A DNA stretch of 64,000 nt, taken from Streptomyces mangrovisoli (GTDB taxonomy: Bacteria > Actinomycetota > Actinomycetes > Streptomycetales > Streptomycetaceae). The notes beneath the pieces are model-generated. The model ran no database searches, was not told the origin of the DNA, and saw only the letters and a list, made by a program, of their open reading frames with translations. The position numbers were made by a program, and so were the translations under genes. This document shows, piece after piece, positions 24,554 through 32,745 of the stretch (position 1 is the first letter of the stretch; each line of letters starts with the position of its first letter). The stretch covers positions 1 to 64,000 of the forward strand of contig NZ_LAVA02000090.1 in NCBI RefSeq assembly GCF_000974985.2. The letters are read 5' to 3'.

Positions 24554-24999
24554 ACCCGCACGACCACCCGGGGTGCTTCCGGCCGGAGCTCGTCGTCATC
24601 CCGTGCGGCAGCCGCAAACTGAGCCGCCCCGCGCGAGCCGCGGACATGTACGTCGGCTCGTACCACCGCGCCTGCCGCCGGACCGCCGAAGCGCTGCGGC
24701 CGGAACGCCTGCTCATCCTGTCCGCGCGATACGGACTGGTCGATCTCGACGACATGATCGAGCCGTACGACACTGCGCACGGCACGGCTCGGGCGACGAC
24801 CAGGGAACGGATCCTGCGCCAGGCGCGGGACCGCGGCATCGTCCGGCTCGATCCGGTCGTCGCTCTCGGCGGCGGACGGCACACGGCATTGATCCGCGGC
24901 GTCTCGCCGCACGCGCACGCACCACTGGCCGGCGCGGGCTCCCTGGGCGCACAGATGGCCCGCCTGGCGGCGCTCCGCGAGGGGCGGTCCGGGCGGTGA
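24550..24999 (+). CDS. DUF6884 (YaaA-like) protein
   Basis: 149 residues from the GTG at 24550, whose bases 24551-24553 are also the MarR stop. The DUF6884 pattern is clear: LVVIPCGSRKLSRPARAADMYVGSYHRACRRTAE near the N-terminus and ERLLILSARYGLVDLDDMIEPYD, then an ERILRQAR helix and VVALGGGRHTALIRGV. The family resembles the C-x-x-x-K region of YaaA and related nucleic-acid-associated proteins; a DNA- or tRNA-linked role is inferred, not shown. The overlap ties it to the MarR regulator, an unusual partner. Confidence 0.8.
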   Translation: MNPHDHPGCFRPELVVIPCGSRKLSRPARAADMYVGSYHRACRRTAEALRPERLLILSARYGLVDLDDMIEPYDTAHGTARATTRERILRQARDRGIVRLDPVVALGGGRHTALIRGVSPHAHAPLAGAGSLGAQMARLAALREGRSGR

Positions 25000-25144
25000 G
25001 GTTCGGCCTTGCGCCGCTTCGAAGCCCATCCCGCCTCGGCTCAGTCGCGGGTGGCGACCAGGACGCGTACGCGAGGCACGGGGGCGGGCGATGCACCGCG
25101 ACTGCGCGACAACGCAGCGACGCAGCCCGGCCCTCCGTCCCACC

Positions 25145-25897
25145 TCACATGCGCGCTTTCAGCACGTCGACCTCGCAGCCGGGTGCGAAGGGGTCGAAGC
25201 CGTGCTCGTTCAGCCAGCGGACGATGAGGAGGCTGCGCAGCGACCACCACGCGTGGATCACGTCGACGTCGACGTCGACGTCGGTGCCGTAGCCGGCGAG
25301 GACGCCGTCGAGGTGTTCCTCGTGTCCGAGGGTGAAGGTGGCGAGGTCGTAGAGGGGATCGCCCTGGCCCGCCTCGGACCAGTCGATGATGCCGGTGACC
25401 TCGTCGCCGTCGACGAAGACGTGCGCGATCTGCAGGTCACCGTGGGTGAACGCCGGGGTCCACGGACGGAGCGCGGCCTCGGCGACCTGCCGGTTGCGGG
25501 TGACGAGGTCGGCGGGCAGGACGCCGCTGGTCACGAGCGCCTCGCACTCGTCGTCGAGTGCCGCCGTCAGCACGGCGGTGTCGCGCCCGGCCTGGCCGGG
25601 CCGGGGCGGCAGCGGGGCTTCGTGCAGCGTGCGGATGGCGGCGCCCGCCGCGGCCCACGCCGTCGGGGTCCCGGTCGACGGCCCGCCGAGGCGCCCGAGC
25701 GTCGTCCCCGGGAGCGCGGCGATCGCGAGCACGGGCGGCTTGCACCACAGGATCCGCGGGGTCGGGACCGGCGCGAGGGCCATCGCCTCGACCTCGGCGT
25801 CGAGGCGCGCCTGGTCGGCATCCACCTTCAAAAAGACGTCACCGACGCGCAGGGTCGCGCGCTCGGAGTGGGCGACGACGACCTCGACCTCATCCAT
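25145..25897 (-). CDS. APH-family phosphotransferase
   Basis: 250 residues. The catalytic loop is THGDLQIAHVFVDGDEVTGIIDWSEAGQGDPLYDLATFTL, containing HGDxxxxH (normally N) and DWxxxxxGD. The N-lobe has LKVDADQARLDAEVEAMALAP, where the Lys of the ATP site sits. Near the C-terminus DVDVDVDV comes from a CGTCGA-type repeat. The substrate is unknown. The His in place of Asn in the catalytic loop occurs in some members and does not prove loss of activity. About 145 bases separate it from the DUF6884 gene, with no feature noticed. Confidence 0.82.
   Translation of the reverse strand: MDEVEVVVAHSERATLRVGDVFLKVDADQARLDAEVEAMALAPVPTPRILWCKPPVLAIAALPGTTLGRLGGPSTGTPTAWAAAGAAIRTLHEAPLPPRPGQAGRDTAVLTAALDDECEALVTSGVLPADLVTRNRQVAEAALRPWTPAFTHGDLQIAHVFVDGDEVTGIIDWSEAGQGDPLYDLATFTLGHEEHLDGVLAGYGTDVDVDVDVIHAWWSLRSLLIVRWLNEHGFDPFAPGCEVDVLKARM
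25261..25283 (-). repeat. Hexamer repeat CGTCGA-type in the APH-like gene
   Basis: Nearly four tandem copies of CGTCGA/GACGTC encoding Asp-Val alternation on the minus strand. In-frame, so length changes are tolerated. Confidence 0.85.
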
Positions 25898-26028
25898 GGG
25901 CGACGAGTATCCCGGGGACGATCGCCGGTGTCGCCGGATTTGCCGCAGCCCGCCGCCCGTCTCTCTCCCGGCGGCTTCGGCCGCCAGGTGCTCGTCGCCC
26001 TCCGCGGGCAGCCCTTGGAGTTGATCGT

Positions 26029-26655
26029 CTAGCCGTCGGTCAGGTCGACCAGGAGATCGCAGTGCGGGTCGTCCGGCGCGGGCCGGCGATGCCGCTCTTG
26101 CGCGACGAGAGAGGGCAGCGCGGCGACGAGCGCGGTCGGGGGCGGCCCGACGACGCGCACGTCGACGCCGATGACGCCGGGCCGGTCGGGGCGCCGCACG
26201 TACAGCCGCAAGAGGCTCTCGCCGTGCAGCAGGAAGCCGATCAGGAAGGGGTTCTCGTCGTCGGCGGGGCCGGTCAGGGAGCGCAGGAACGCCAGTGCGC
26301 GGCCTTCTTCGGTCTCCGATGCCGGGCCGATGTCCCGCGGCCGTAGACGCAGCAACGTCATCCCCATGGCCTCACCGACATCGCTGCTGCTGTAGAGCTG
26401 GGGTCCGGCCAGGACGGTGCGCAGCAGCCCGGGGATGTCGTCCGGGGACACGGTGTCGTGGGGGATCTCGTACAGGAAGTCCCTCGTGTACGAGTCCTCT
26501 CCGGCGCGGACGGCGATCCGTACGGCGCCGGGCGCGGGCAGGACGCCGCGCAGCCGGCAGTGCGCGGCGAGCGGGGCGTCGAGGCGGTACAGCAGCGAGC
26601 GGGTGACCTTCGCCTGCTGCTCCCGGTCTTCCGGATCGGTCACGGACGCGTCCAT
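26029..26655 (-). CDS. Hypothetical protein
   Basis: 208 residues; family not recognised. Notable blocks are RSLLYRLDAPLAAHCRLRGVLPAPGAVRIAVRAGEDSYTRDFLYEIPHDTVSPDDIPGLL and a hydrophobic FLIGFLLHGESLLRLYVRRP. There is no signal peptide and no obvious domain. The codon structure is that of a real gene. The start at ATG 26655 is preferred over the GTG three codons upstream, but neither has a good ribosome site. The 132 bases to the next stop on the right are empty. Confidence 0.6.
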   Translation of the reverse strand: MDASVTDPEDREQQAKVTRSLLYRLDAPLAAHCRLRGVLPAPGAVRIAVRAGEDSYTRDFLYEIPHDTVSPDDIPGLLRTVLAGPQLYSSSDVGEAMGMTLLRLRPRDIGPASETEEGRALAFLRSLTGPADDENPFLIGFLLHGESLLRLYVRRPDRPGVIGVDVRVVGPPPTALVAALPSLVAQERHRRPAPDDPHCDLLVDLTDG

Positions 26656-26742
26656 GCGCGGCACTTGGTGCTGCGGTGGTCGGGGCGGAAGCCGCTGATG
26701 TCGTACGCCGGTCCGTCGTCCCTCGGCGGCATCACAGCGGCA

Positions 26743-27225
26743 TCACAGCGGCAGGTGCTTGCCGTAGCAGATCTCGATGTACGGACCCGCGCAGTACGCC
26801 GGGATCTCACGGTAGCCGTGGCGGACATACAGCGAACGGGCCTCGACCAGGTCGAGGCGGGTGTTGAGGACCAGCCTGGACGCCCCGAGCAGGCGTGCCT
26901 CGCGCTCCAGCAGTTCCAGCAGGAGGTCGGCGCCCTTCTTGCCGCGGAAGGCGGGACGCAGGAAGACGCGGGTGAGTTCGGCGCGGCCGGAGTCCAGCAT
27001 CAGCAGCCCGCCGCAGGCGGCGGCCTCACCGTCGAAACGGCCCACGACGAACTGGCCCGTGGGCGGCGTGAGCAGCTCGACGCCGTCACCGGCCAGGCCT
27101 TCGTCGATCTCCTCCGTGGTCGCGGGCCGCTTCCAGTAACGGCTGGCGACCTCGTCGTAGTAGTCGCGGCGCAGACCGGTCGCGGCCGCTGTGTCGAAGG
27201 CTTCGGGGGCCAGATGCCAGGTCAT
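26743..27225 (-). CDS. GNAT family N-acetyltransferase
   Basis: 160 residues. Motif A is LTRVFLRPAFRGKKGADLLLELLEREARLLGASRLVLNTR, with R-G-K-K-G-A as the pyrophosphate loop, followed by EARSLYVRHGYREIPAYCAGPY. The N-terminal half (EVASRYWKRPATTEEIDEGL) is family-like. The ATG at 27225 sits exactly where a promoter predicts transcription to begin, so the mRNA is probably leaderless. Upstream frame extension to 27723 is not protein-like. Substrate unknown. Confidence 0.85.
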   Translation of the reverse strand: MTWHLAPEAFDTAAATGLRRDYYDEVASRYWKRPATTEEIDEGLAGDGVELLTPPTGQFVVGRFDGEAAACGGLLMLDSGRAELTRVFLRPAFRGKKGADLLLELLEREARLLGASRLVLNTRLDLVEARSLYVRHGYREIPAYCAGPYIEICYGKHLPL

Positions 27226-27231
27226 GTGAGT

Positions 27232-27261
27232 TCTATAGCCGGGGTGCACCGATTGCGCCAA
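27232..27261 (-). promoter_or_regulatory. Probable leaderless promoter of the GNAT gene
   Basis: On the minus strand: TTGGCG (27256-27261), an 18-base spacer, TATAGA (27232-27237), then six bases to the ATG (27225). The -10 is unusually good for this genome and no Shine-Dalgarno is present. Confidence 0.55.
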
Positions 27262-27398
27262 AGGGTTTTCGGAGCGGAGCCGAGTGAAAGGCCCTCTCCG
27301 GGAGACGCACTCGATCTGGACGGGGCGACTCACGACGAACTTCGCCCGCTGATCGCCGCGTTCCCGCGGTGTCGGTGGCGGGTTGTTGAATGTGCGCC

Positions 27399-28067
27399 AT
27401 GACCGTTCGTGACCTGGTGCCCCTGCTGCCCGAGCCCGCCGAGCTGCGCGCCCGCTGCCGGGCCATCGCTCTGCTCGACGCCATCCTCGGCCCCTACGCC
27501 CCCACCCACACGTACCGGCCGAACTGGCGGGACGGGGTTGATCTGGCGTGCATGGACAACGGCGGGGGCGACCAGTACGCCATCGTGTTCGACCCGGCCG
27601 GCGTGTTCCTCTACGGGTTCGACCACGAGAGCACGGCCACGCCGTGGCGGGAGGAGGAGCGCGCGCACTGGCCCGGTCTTCTCGACGGCCTGCCCGCCTC
27701 GCTCGCCGGCTATCCGGAGACACCGGAATTCCAGTGCGCCGGGTTCTTCGACGCCACGGTGTGCGTCTGGCGCGAGACCGGCGACACCGAATGGCGGTGC
27801 GGTCCCGTGGAGTTCGCCCCTGACGCGTCGGACGGCGCGGATTGGCTGTTCGACGTCGTCGTGGACCGAAGCCCCCGTGCCTACCTCCGCTTCGCCGAGC
27901 AGTATTTCGAACGTTCCGTGGACCCGGACGCGGTGGCGGCGATCCTCGCGGGCTCCCCGCTCACCCGCCGCACCGTCGCCTGCCTCTCTCCCACCGTGGA
28001 CTACGGCGCCGTCGCCGAACGGGCCCGCGGACTGGGCCACCCCCTCCTCGACGACCCCCGGGACTGA
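27399..28067 (+). CDS. Hypothetical protein
   Basis: 222 residues from the ATG at 27399; the ATG at 27390 would add three. Visible features: an EPAELRARCRAIALLDAILGPY helix, WRDGVDLACMDNGGGDQYAIVFDPAGVFLYGFDHE (a strand-rich segment), EFQCAGFFDATVCVWRETGD, and a C-terminal helical part. It looks like a small globular cytosolic protein. The family is not known; it might be related to SUKH-type proteins, but this is only an impression. The gap to the NTF2-like gene is 214 bases. Confidence 0.6.
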   Translation: MTVRDLVPLLPEPAELRARCRAIALLDAILGPYAPTHTYRPNWRDGVDLACMDNGGGDQYAIVFDPAGVFLYGFDHESTATPWREEERAHWPGLLDGLPASLAGYPETPEFQCAGFFDATVCVWRETGDTEWRCGPVEFAPDASDGADWLFDVVVDRSPRAYLRFAEQYFERSVDPDAVAAILAGSPLTRRTVACLSPTVDYGAVAERARGLGHPLLDDPRD

Positions 28068-28281
28068 CCGGGAGGCAGCGGTCCACCCGTGGGCGAGCCG
28101 GACGGTCGCCGCTCTCCACGCCGTCACGGCTCGGAGCCACGGTGCGGCCCCGCGGCGATCGAGCTCCTGGCGGAATGCGGCACCGCTCCGGTGAACCCCG
28201 GCGCGCGGTGGTCTCGTACGATGCGCCGCGACGGCGGCCGCGTCCGGGCCGCCACTTCCGCACGATCCCCCGGAGTTCGCC

Positions 28282-28785
28282 ATGCACGACGCATCCGCCC
28301 TGCCCGCACACGCCTCTTCCACGCGGCAGCCGCTCGCCCGCCCGGGTGCCACTCCGCAGGACGAGGCGGCCGTCTGGGCGGTCGTCATCGGCATGTACGC
28401 AGCGTACGAAGCGGGAGACCGGGCGCGGATCGACGCGCATCTCGACCCGGAGGCGACCGTGTGGGACTCGGCGGCCGAGCCGTTGCTGTTCGGCAAGGCG
28501 GATCTGGACCGGATCCGTGACGAGCGGCCGGGTGCCGGCGAGGGGCCGCGGGAGAGCGGGCTGCACGCCCACAACCCCGTCGTCGACGTCTTCGGAGACC
28601 TCGCCTTGCTGCGCTACCTGCTCCGCGTCGACTTCGACCCGGACGCCGACGGCCGCCCGCTGCGCGCGGAGATCGTCCGCAACACCGCCGTACTGCGCCG
28701 GGGCACGGACGCCGTCTGGCGCATCGTGCACCTGCACGAGGACGTCCGGCAGACCGGCGGTGTCCCCGAGCCGGGCACCGCCTGA
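28282..28785 (+). CDS. NTF2-like (SnoaL/DUF4440-type) protein
   Basis: 167 residues. The helix-strand core is VVIGMYAAYEAGDRARIDAHLDPEATVWDSAAEPLLFGKADLDRIRDERPG, then NPVVDVFGDLALLRYLLRVDF and LRAEIVRNTAVLRRGTDAVWRIVHLHEDV, the conical NTF2 fold. The N-terminal 25 residues are likely disordered. Such proteins act as isomerases, lyases or ligand-binding partners. It lies 117 bases before hyuA on the same strand, so it may join that catabolic operon, but separate promoters are possible. Confidence 0.75.
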   Translation: MHDASALPAHASSTRQPLARPGATPQDEAAVWAVVIGMYAAYEAGDRARIDAHLDPEATVWDSAAEPLLFGKADLDRIRDERPGAGEGPRESGLHAHNPVVDVFGDLALLRYLLRVDFDPDADGRPLRAEIVRNTAVLRRGTDAVWRIVHLHEDVRQTGGVPEPGTA

Positions 28786-28901
28786 GACACGCGCCTGTGC
28801 GCCGTGCACGGACGGACGGGCCACCCCGTGCGCCGTGCACCGCAGGCCGCCCGCCGACCCTGGCTAGCGTCCGCTCATCCCCGAAACAGCTGGGAGAGGG
28901 C

Positions 28902-30947
28902 ATGACTTACAGGGTGGCCATGGACATCGGTGGGACCTTCACCGACGTCGTCGCCTACGACGAGACGAACGGCACCTGCGTGGCGGCGAAGGCGCCGACC
29001 ACACCAGGTGACCTGGCGGAGGGCGTCTTCGCGGCGCTGGGACGCGTGGTGGACGACCCCGCCGCGATCTCCTTCTTCGTGCACGGCACGACCCAGGGGC
29101 TCAACGCCCTGCTGGAGCGCAAGGGTGCCCGCGTCCTGCTCCTGATGTCCGAGGGCATGCGGGACGTCTACCACATCGCCCGCGGCAACCGGGACCGCAT
29201 GTTCGACCTGCACTACCGCAAGCCGGTCCCGCTGGTCGAGCGGTACGCGACGGCGGAGGCGGGCGGGCGGCTCGACTGGCGTGGCGAGGAGCTGCGCCCG
29301 CTCGACGAGGACGCCGTCCGCGCCGCCGCGCGGCGGGTACGCGCGGAGGGCTTCACCGCGGTCGCGGTCTCCTTCCTGTTCAGCTACGTCGACCCCGCGC
29401 ACGAGCTGCGCGCCGGGCAGATCCTCGCCGAGGAGCTCGGCGACGACGTGATGGTCGTGCTCTCCCACCAAGTGGCGGGCGAATGGAGGGAGTACGAGCG
29501 GACGTCCTCGGCCGTGCTCGACGCCTACACCGGTCCGGTCGTGCGGAAGTACCTCGGGCACGTCACCGACCGGTTCGCCGAGCGTGGACTCGGTGTGCCG
29601 GTGCAGGTCATGCAGTCCTCCGGCGGGATCGTCAACGCCGGTCACGCGCGCAGCCGTCCGCTGCAGACGCTGCTGTCCGGGCCGGTCGGCGGCACGATGG
29701 GCGGAGTGGCGGCCGCCGCTCTGCTGGGCCGTCCGAACGCGATCTGCGTCGACATGGGCGGCACCTCCTTCGACGTCTCCTTGGTCATCGGCGGGCGGCC
29801 CGACATCTCCAACGAGGGGACGGCGGACGGCTTTCCGGTGCTGATGCCGCTGGTCAACCTGCACACGATCGGTGCGGGCGGCGGCTCGCTCGCCTACGCC
29901 GAGGGCGGCGGGCTGCGGGTCGGCCCCGAGTCCGCGGGCGCGGTTCCCGGTCCCGCCTGCTACGGCCGCGGCGGCGTACGCCCCACCGTGACCGACGCCA
30001 ACGTGGTCCTCGGCCGGATCGATCCCGAGTGGTTCGCGGGCGGCCACATGACGCTCGACGTCCGCGCGGCCCACCGGGCGCTGGAGCCCCTCGCCCAGGA
30101 ACTCGGCCTGAGCGTCACCGAGTTGGCGAACGGCATCTGCGAGGTCGCCAACGCCCGGATGGCGCAGGCCATCCGCACCCTCACCGTTGAACACGGCCTG
30201 GAGCCAGGCGAGTTCACGCTCCTCGCGTTCGGCGGGGCGGGCCCGGCGCACGCCGTCGAGATCGCCCGGGAACTCGGGGTGGGCGAGGTGGTGGTGCCGC
30301 GGTTCCCCGGCGCCTTCTCCGCCTGGGGCATGCTGGGCACGGAGGTCCGCCGCGACCTCACCCGCCAGTTCTTCACCCCGGGTGACGCGCTCGACGGCAC
30401 CGCGATGGCCGCCGCCCTGGCCGCCCTCGGCGAGCAGGGGCTGGCCGCGCTCGGCGAGCAGGGTGTCGACGCCGTCCGCCGGCGCGTGGAGCACGCCGTC
30501 GACATGCGCTACGAGGGCCAGGACTACACCCTCACCGTGCCGCTGCACGATGCGGCCGAACCGTCCGCCGAGGGCTTCCTCGGCCGGGCCGCCGCCCGCT
30601 TCGCCGCCCTGCACGAACGCCGCTACGGGCACGCCACCCCCGACGCGCCGGTGGAGTTCGTGACCCTGCGCACCGCCGCGCTGGGCGCCCTGCCGGAGTC
30701 CGTGCCCGCCCCGTACACGCCGGACGGCGACGACGGCACGTGGGCCGGCCGGGTCGGCCGGGTCGTCTTCGACGGCGTACGCCACGACACGCCCGTCCTG
30801 CGCCGCGAACACCTGCCCGCGGGCGAGGAGTTCAGCGGCCCGGCGATCGTCGTCGAGGCCACCTCCACCACCGTCGTCCCGCCGGACGCGCACGTCACCG
30901 TCGACGCGAACGGCTTCCTCGTCATCAAGCTGGGAGAGAGCGCGTGA
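28902..30947 (+). CDS. hyuA: Hydantoinase/oxoprolinase subunit A
   Basis: 681 residues, normal for HyuA. MDIGGTFTDVVAYDE (residues 7-21) opens the actin-like ATPase fold; NICVDMGGTSFDVSL-type ICVDMGGTSFDVSLVIGG around 285, HTIGAGGGSLAYAEGG, and LLAFGGAGPAHAVEIARELG near 445 give the second nucleotide lobe. It hydrolyses ATP to open cyclic amide rings such as hydantoins or 5-oxoproline with subunit B. The ATG at 28902 follows GGGAGAGGG. The last codons overlap hyuB (GTGA). Acetone-carboxylase-like members share the fold, so the substrate is not certain. Confidence 0.92.
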   Translation: MTYRVAMDIGGTFTDVVAYDETNGTCVAAKAPTTPGDLAEGVFAALGRVVDDPAAISFFVHGTTQGLNALLERKGARVLLLMSEGMRDVYHIARGNRDRMFDLHYRKPVPLVERYATAEAGGRLDWRGEELRPLDEDAVRAAARRVRAEGFTAVAVSFLFSYVDPAHELRAGQILAEELGDDVMVVLSHQVAGEWREYERTSSAVLDAYTGPVVRKYLGHVTDRFAERGLGVPVQVMQSSGGIVNAGHARSRPLQTLLSGPVGGTMGGVAAAALLGRPNAICVDMGGTSFDVSLVIGGRPDISNEGTADGFPVLMPLVNLHTIGAGGGSLAYAEGGGLRVGPESAGAVPGPACYGRGGVRPTVTDANVVLGRIDPEWFAGGHMTLDVRAAHRALEPLAQELGLSVTELANGICEVANARMAQAIRTLTVEHGLEPGEFTLLAFGGAGPAHAVEIARELGVGEVVVPRFPGAFSAWGMLGTEVRRDLTRQFFTPGDALDGTAMAAALAALGEQGLAALGEQGVDAVRRRVEHAVDMRYEGQDYTLTVPLHDAAEPSAEGFLGRAAARFAALHERRYGHATPDAPVEFVTLRTAALGALPESVPAPYTPDGDDGTWAGRVGRVVFDGVRHDTPVLRREHLPAGEEFSGPAIVVEATSTTVVPPDAHVTVDANGFLVIKLGESA

Positions 30948-32653
30948 GCAAGCCCACCGAAGCGACCGGGCGACCGACGATCGACCCGGTCACCACGGAG
31001 ATCATCCGCTGCGCCCTGCTGCAGGCCGCCGAGGACATGAACACCACGCTGATCCGCTCGGCGTACACGCCCACCATCTACGAGGCCAAGGACTGCGCGG
31101 TCGCCCTGCTCGACCGGGACCACCAGGTGCTCGGCCAGTCCTCCGGCCTGCCCATCTTCCTGGGCAACCTGGAGGAGTGCACTCGCGCCACCGAGCGGAT
31201 GTACGGCCGCGACGTGTGGCGCGAGGGCGACGTGTGGGTGCTCAACGACTCCTACATCGGCGGCACCCACCTCAACGACGTGACGGTCTACGCGCCGATC
31301 CACGTGGCGGGGGAACTCATCGGCTTCGCCGCGTCCCGCGCGCACTGGATCGACATGGGCTCCAAGGATCCGGGCGGGTCGATGGACTCCACGACGATCC
31401 ATCAGGAGGGCCTGCGCATGGGCCCGTTGAAGATCTACGAAGGCGGGCTGCCTTGCCTGCTCCAGCACGACCTGATCGCCCGTCAGGTCCGCTTCCCGCA
31501 GCCGACCCTCGGCGACATGCGCGCCCAGGTGGCCTGCGCGCTCACCGGGGCCAAGCGGCTCACCGAGATCGTCGAACGGTGGGGCACCGAGACCCTGGCG
31601 GCCGCCCGGGACGCGATCTTCGCGCAGACCGAACGGTTGGAGCGCAAGCAGATCGCGGCCATTCCCGACGGGGTGTACGAGGCGAGCGGCATGCTCGACA
31701 ACGACGGCATCGACCTCGACACCCCGCTGCCGGTGACCGTACGGGTCACCATCGACGGCGACCGTATGACGATGGACCTCACCGACTGCGCGGACCAGGC
31801 GACCGGGCCGGTCAACTGCGGCGCGGCGCAGGCCGTCGCCGCCTGCCGCGTCGGGTACAAGCTGCTCGTCAGCGGTGAAGTGCCCCTCAACGGCGGCTCG
31901 TTCAAGCCGCTCGACGTCATCACCCGCCCCGGATCGATGCTCGCCGCGATCGAGCCCGCGGCCTGTCAGTACTACTACTCCCACCTCGGGCTGGTCATCG
32001 ACCTCGTCGTGCGCGCGCTGGCCCCGGCGCTGCCGGAGCGGGCCGCGGCGGCGTCGTACGGCGACTCGATGATCGTGCAGTTCACCGGGCTCGACCCGCG
32101 CTCGGGCAAGCTGTTCGTCTCGCAGGAGGCCACGGTCGGCGGCTGGGGCGCCTGGGCCGCCGGGGACGGTGAGTCGTGCCTGATCAACAACGTGAACGGG
32201 TCGCTGCGGGACATGCCCGTGGAGGTGCTGGAGACCCTGTTCCCGGTGCGGGTGGAGGAGTACGCGGTGCGTCCGGACTCCGCCGGCGCAGGACGCACCC
32301 GAGGCGGCAACGGGGTGGTGCGCCAGTACCGCTTCACCGCCGACCAGAGCCTGTCGCTGTGGTGGGAACGGTCGGTGACGCCGGCGTGGGGCCTGTTCGG
32401 CGGCGCGGCCGGAGCGCCGCCCCGGGTCACGCTCAACCCCGGCGGCGCGGGCGCCCGTGAGCTGCTGAAGGCCAACGCGCTGGCGGTGTCGGAGGGCGAC
32501 GTGTTGCGGTGCGAGAGCGGCGGGGGCGGCGGCTTCGGGCCGGCCGGCGAACGGACGGCGGTCCAGGTCACCGAGGACGTGCGCCAGGGCCTGCTCACCG
32601 CGGCGCGAGCCGCCGCCGACTATCCGTCCTGGTCGGGCGAGCGGACCGGCTGA
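30944..32653 (+). CDS. hyuB: Hydantoinase/oxoprolinase subunit B
   Basis: 569 residues. Family blocks: DPVTTEIIRCALLQAAEDMNTTLIRSAYTPTIYEAKDCAVALLD, GDVWVLNDSYIGGTHLNDVTVYAPI, then TRGGNGVVRQYRFTADQSLSLWWERS, and the C-terminal GGGGGFGP. It forms a complex with HyuA. The GTG at 30944 overlaps the hyuA stop (30945-30947), so translation is coupled. The downstream gene is convergent (PucR regulator), separated by 92 bases. Confidence 0.92.
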   Translation: MSKPTEATGRPTIDPVTTEIIRCALLQAAEDMNTTLIRSAYTPTIYEAKDCAVALLDRDHQVLGQSSGLPIFLGNLEECTRATERMYGRDVWREGDVWVLNDSYIGGTHLNDVTVYAPIHVAGELIGFAASRAHWIDMGSKDPGGSMDSTTIHQEGLRMGPLKIYEGGLPCLLQHDLIARQVRFPQPTLGDMRAQVACALTGAKRLTEIVERWGTETLAAARDAIFAQTERLERKQIAAIPDGVYEASGMLDNDGIDLDTPLPVTVRVTIDGDRMTMDLTDCADQATGPVNCGAAQAVAACRVGYKLLVSGEVPLNGGSFKPLDVITRPGSMLAAIEPAACQYYYSHLGLVIDLVVRALAPALPERAAAASYGDSMIVQFTGLDPRSGKLFVSQEATVGGWGAWAAGDGESCLINNVNGSLRDMPVEVLETLFPVRVEEYAVRPDSAGAGRTRGGNGVVRQYRFTADQSLSLWWERSVTPAWGLFGGAAGAPPRVTLNPGGAGARELLKANALAVSEGDVLRCESGGGGGFGPAGERTAVQVTEDVRQGLLTAARAAADYPSWSGERTG

Positions 32654-32745
32654 GGCGGTCGGCCCGCCGGTCCCCCGGACGGTGGCACCTCGATCCGCCC
32701 GCCCGGAGCGCCCGCGGGGGCAAGGCCGGGCCCCCTGCCCTCCCG

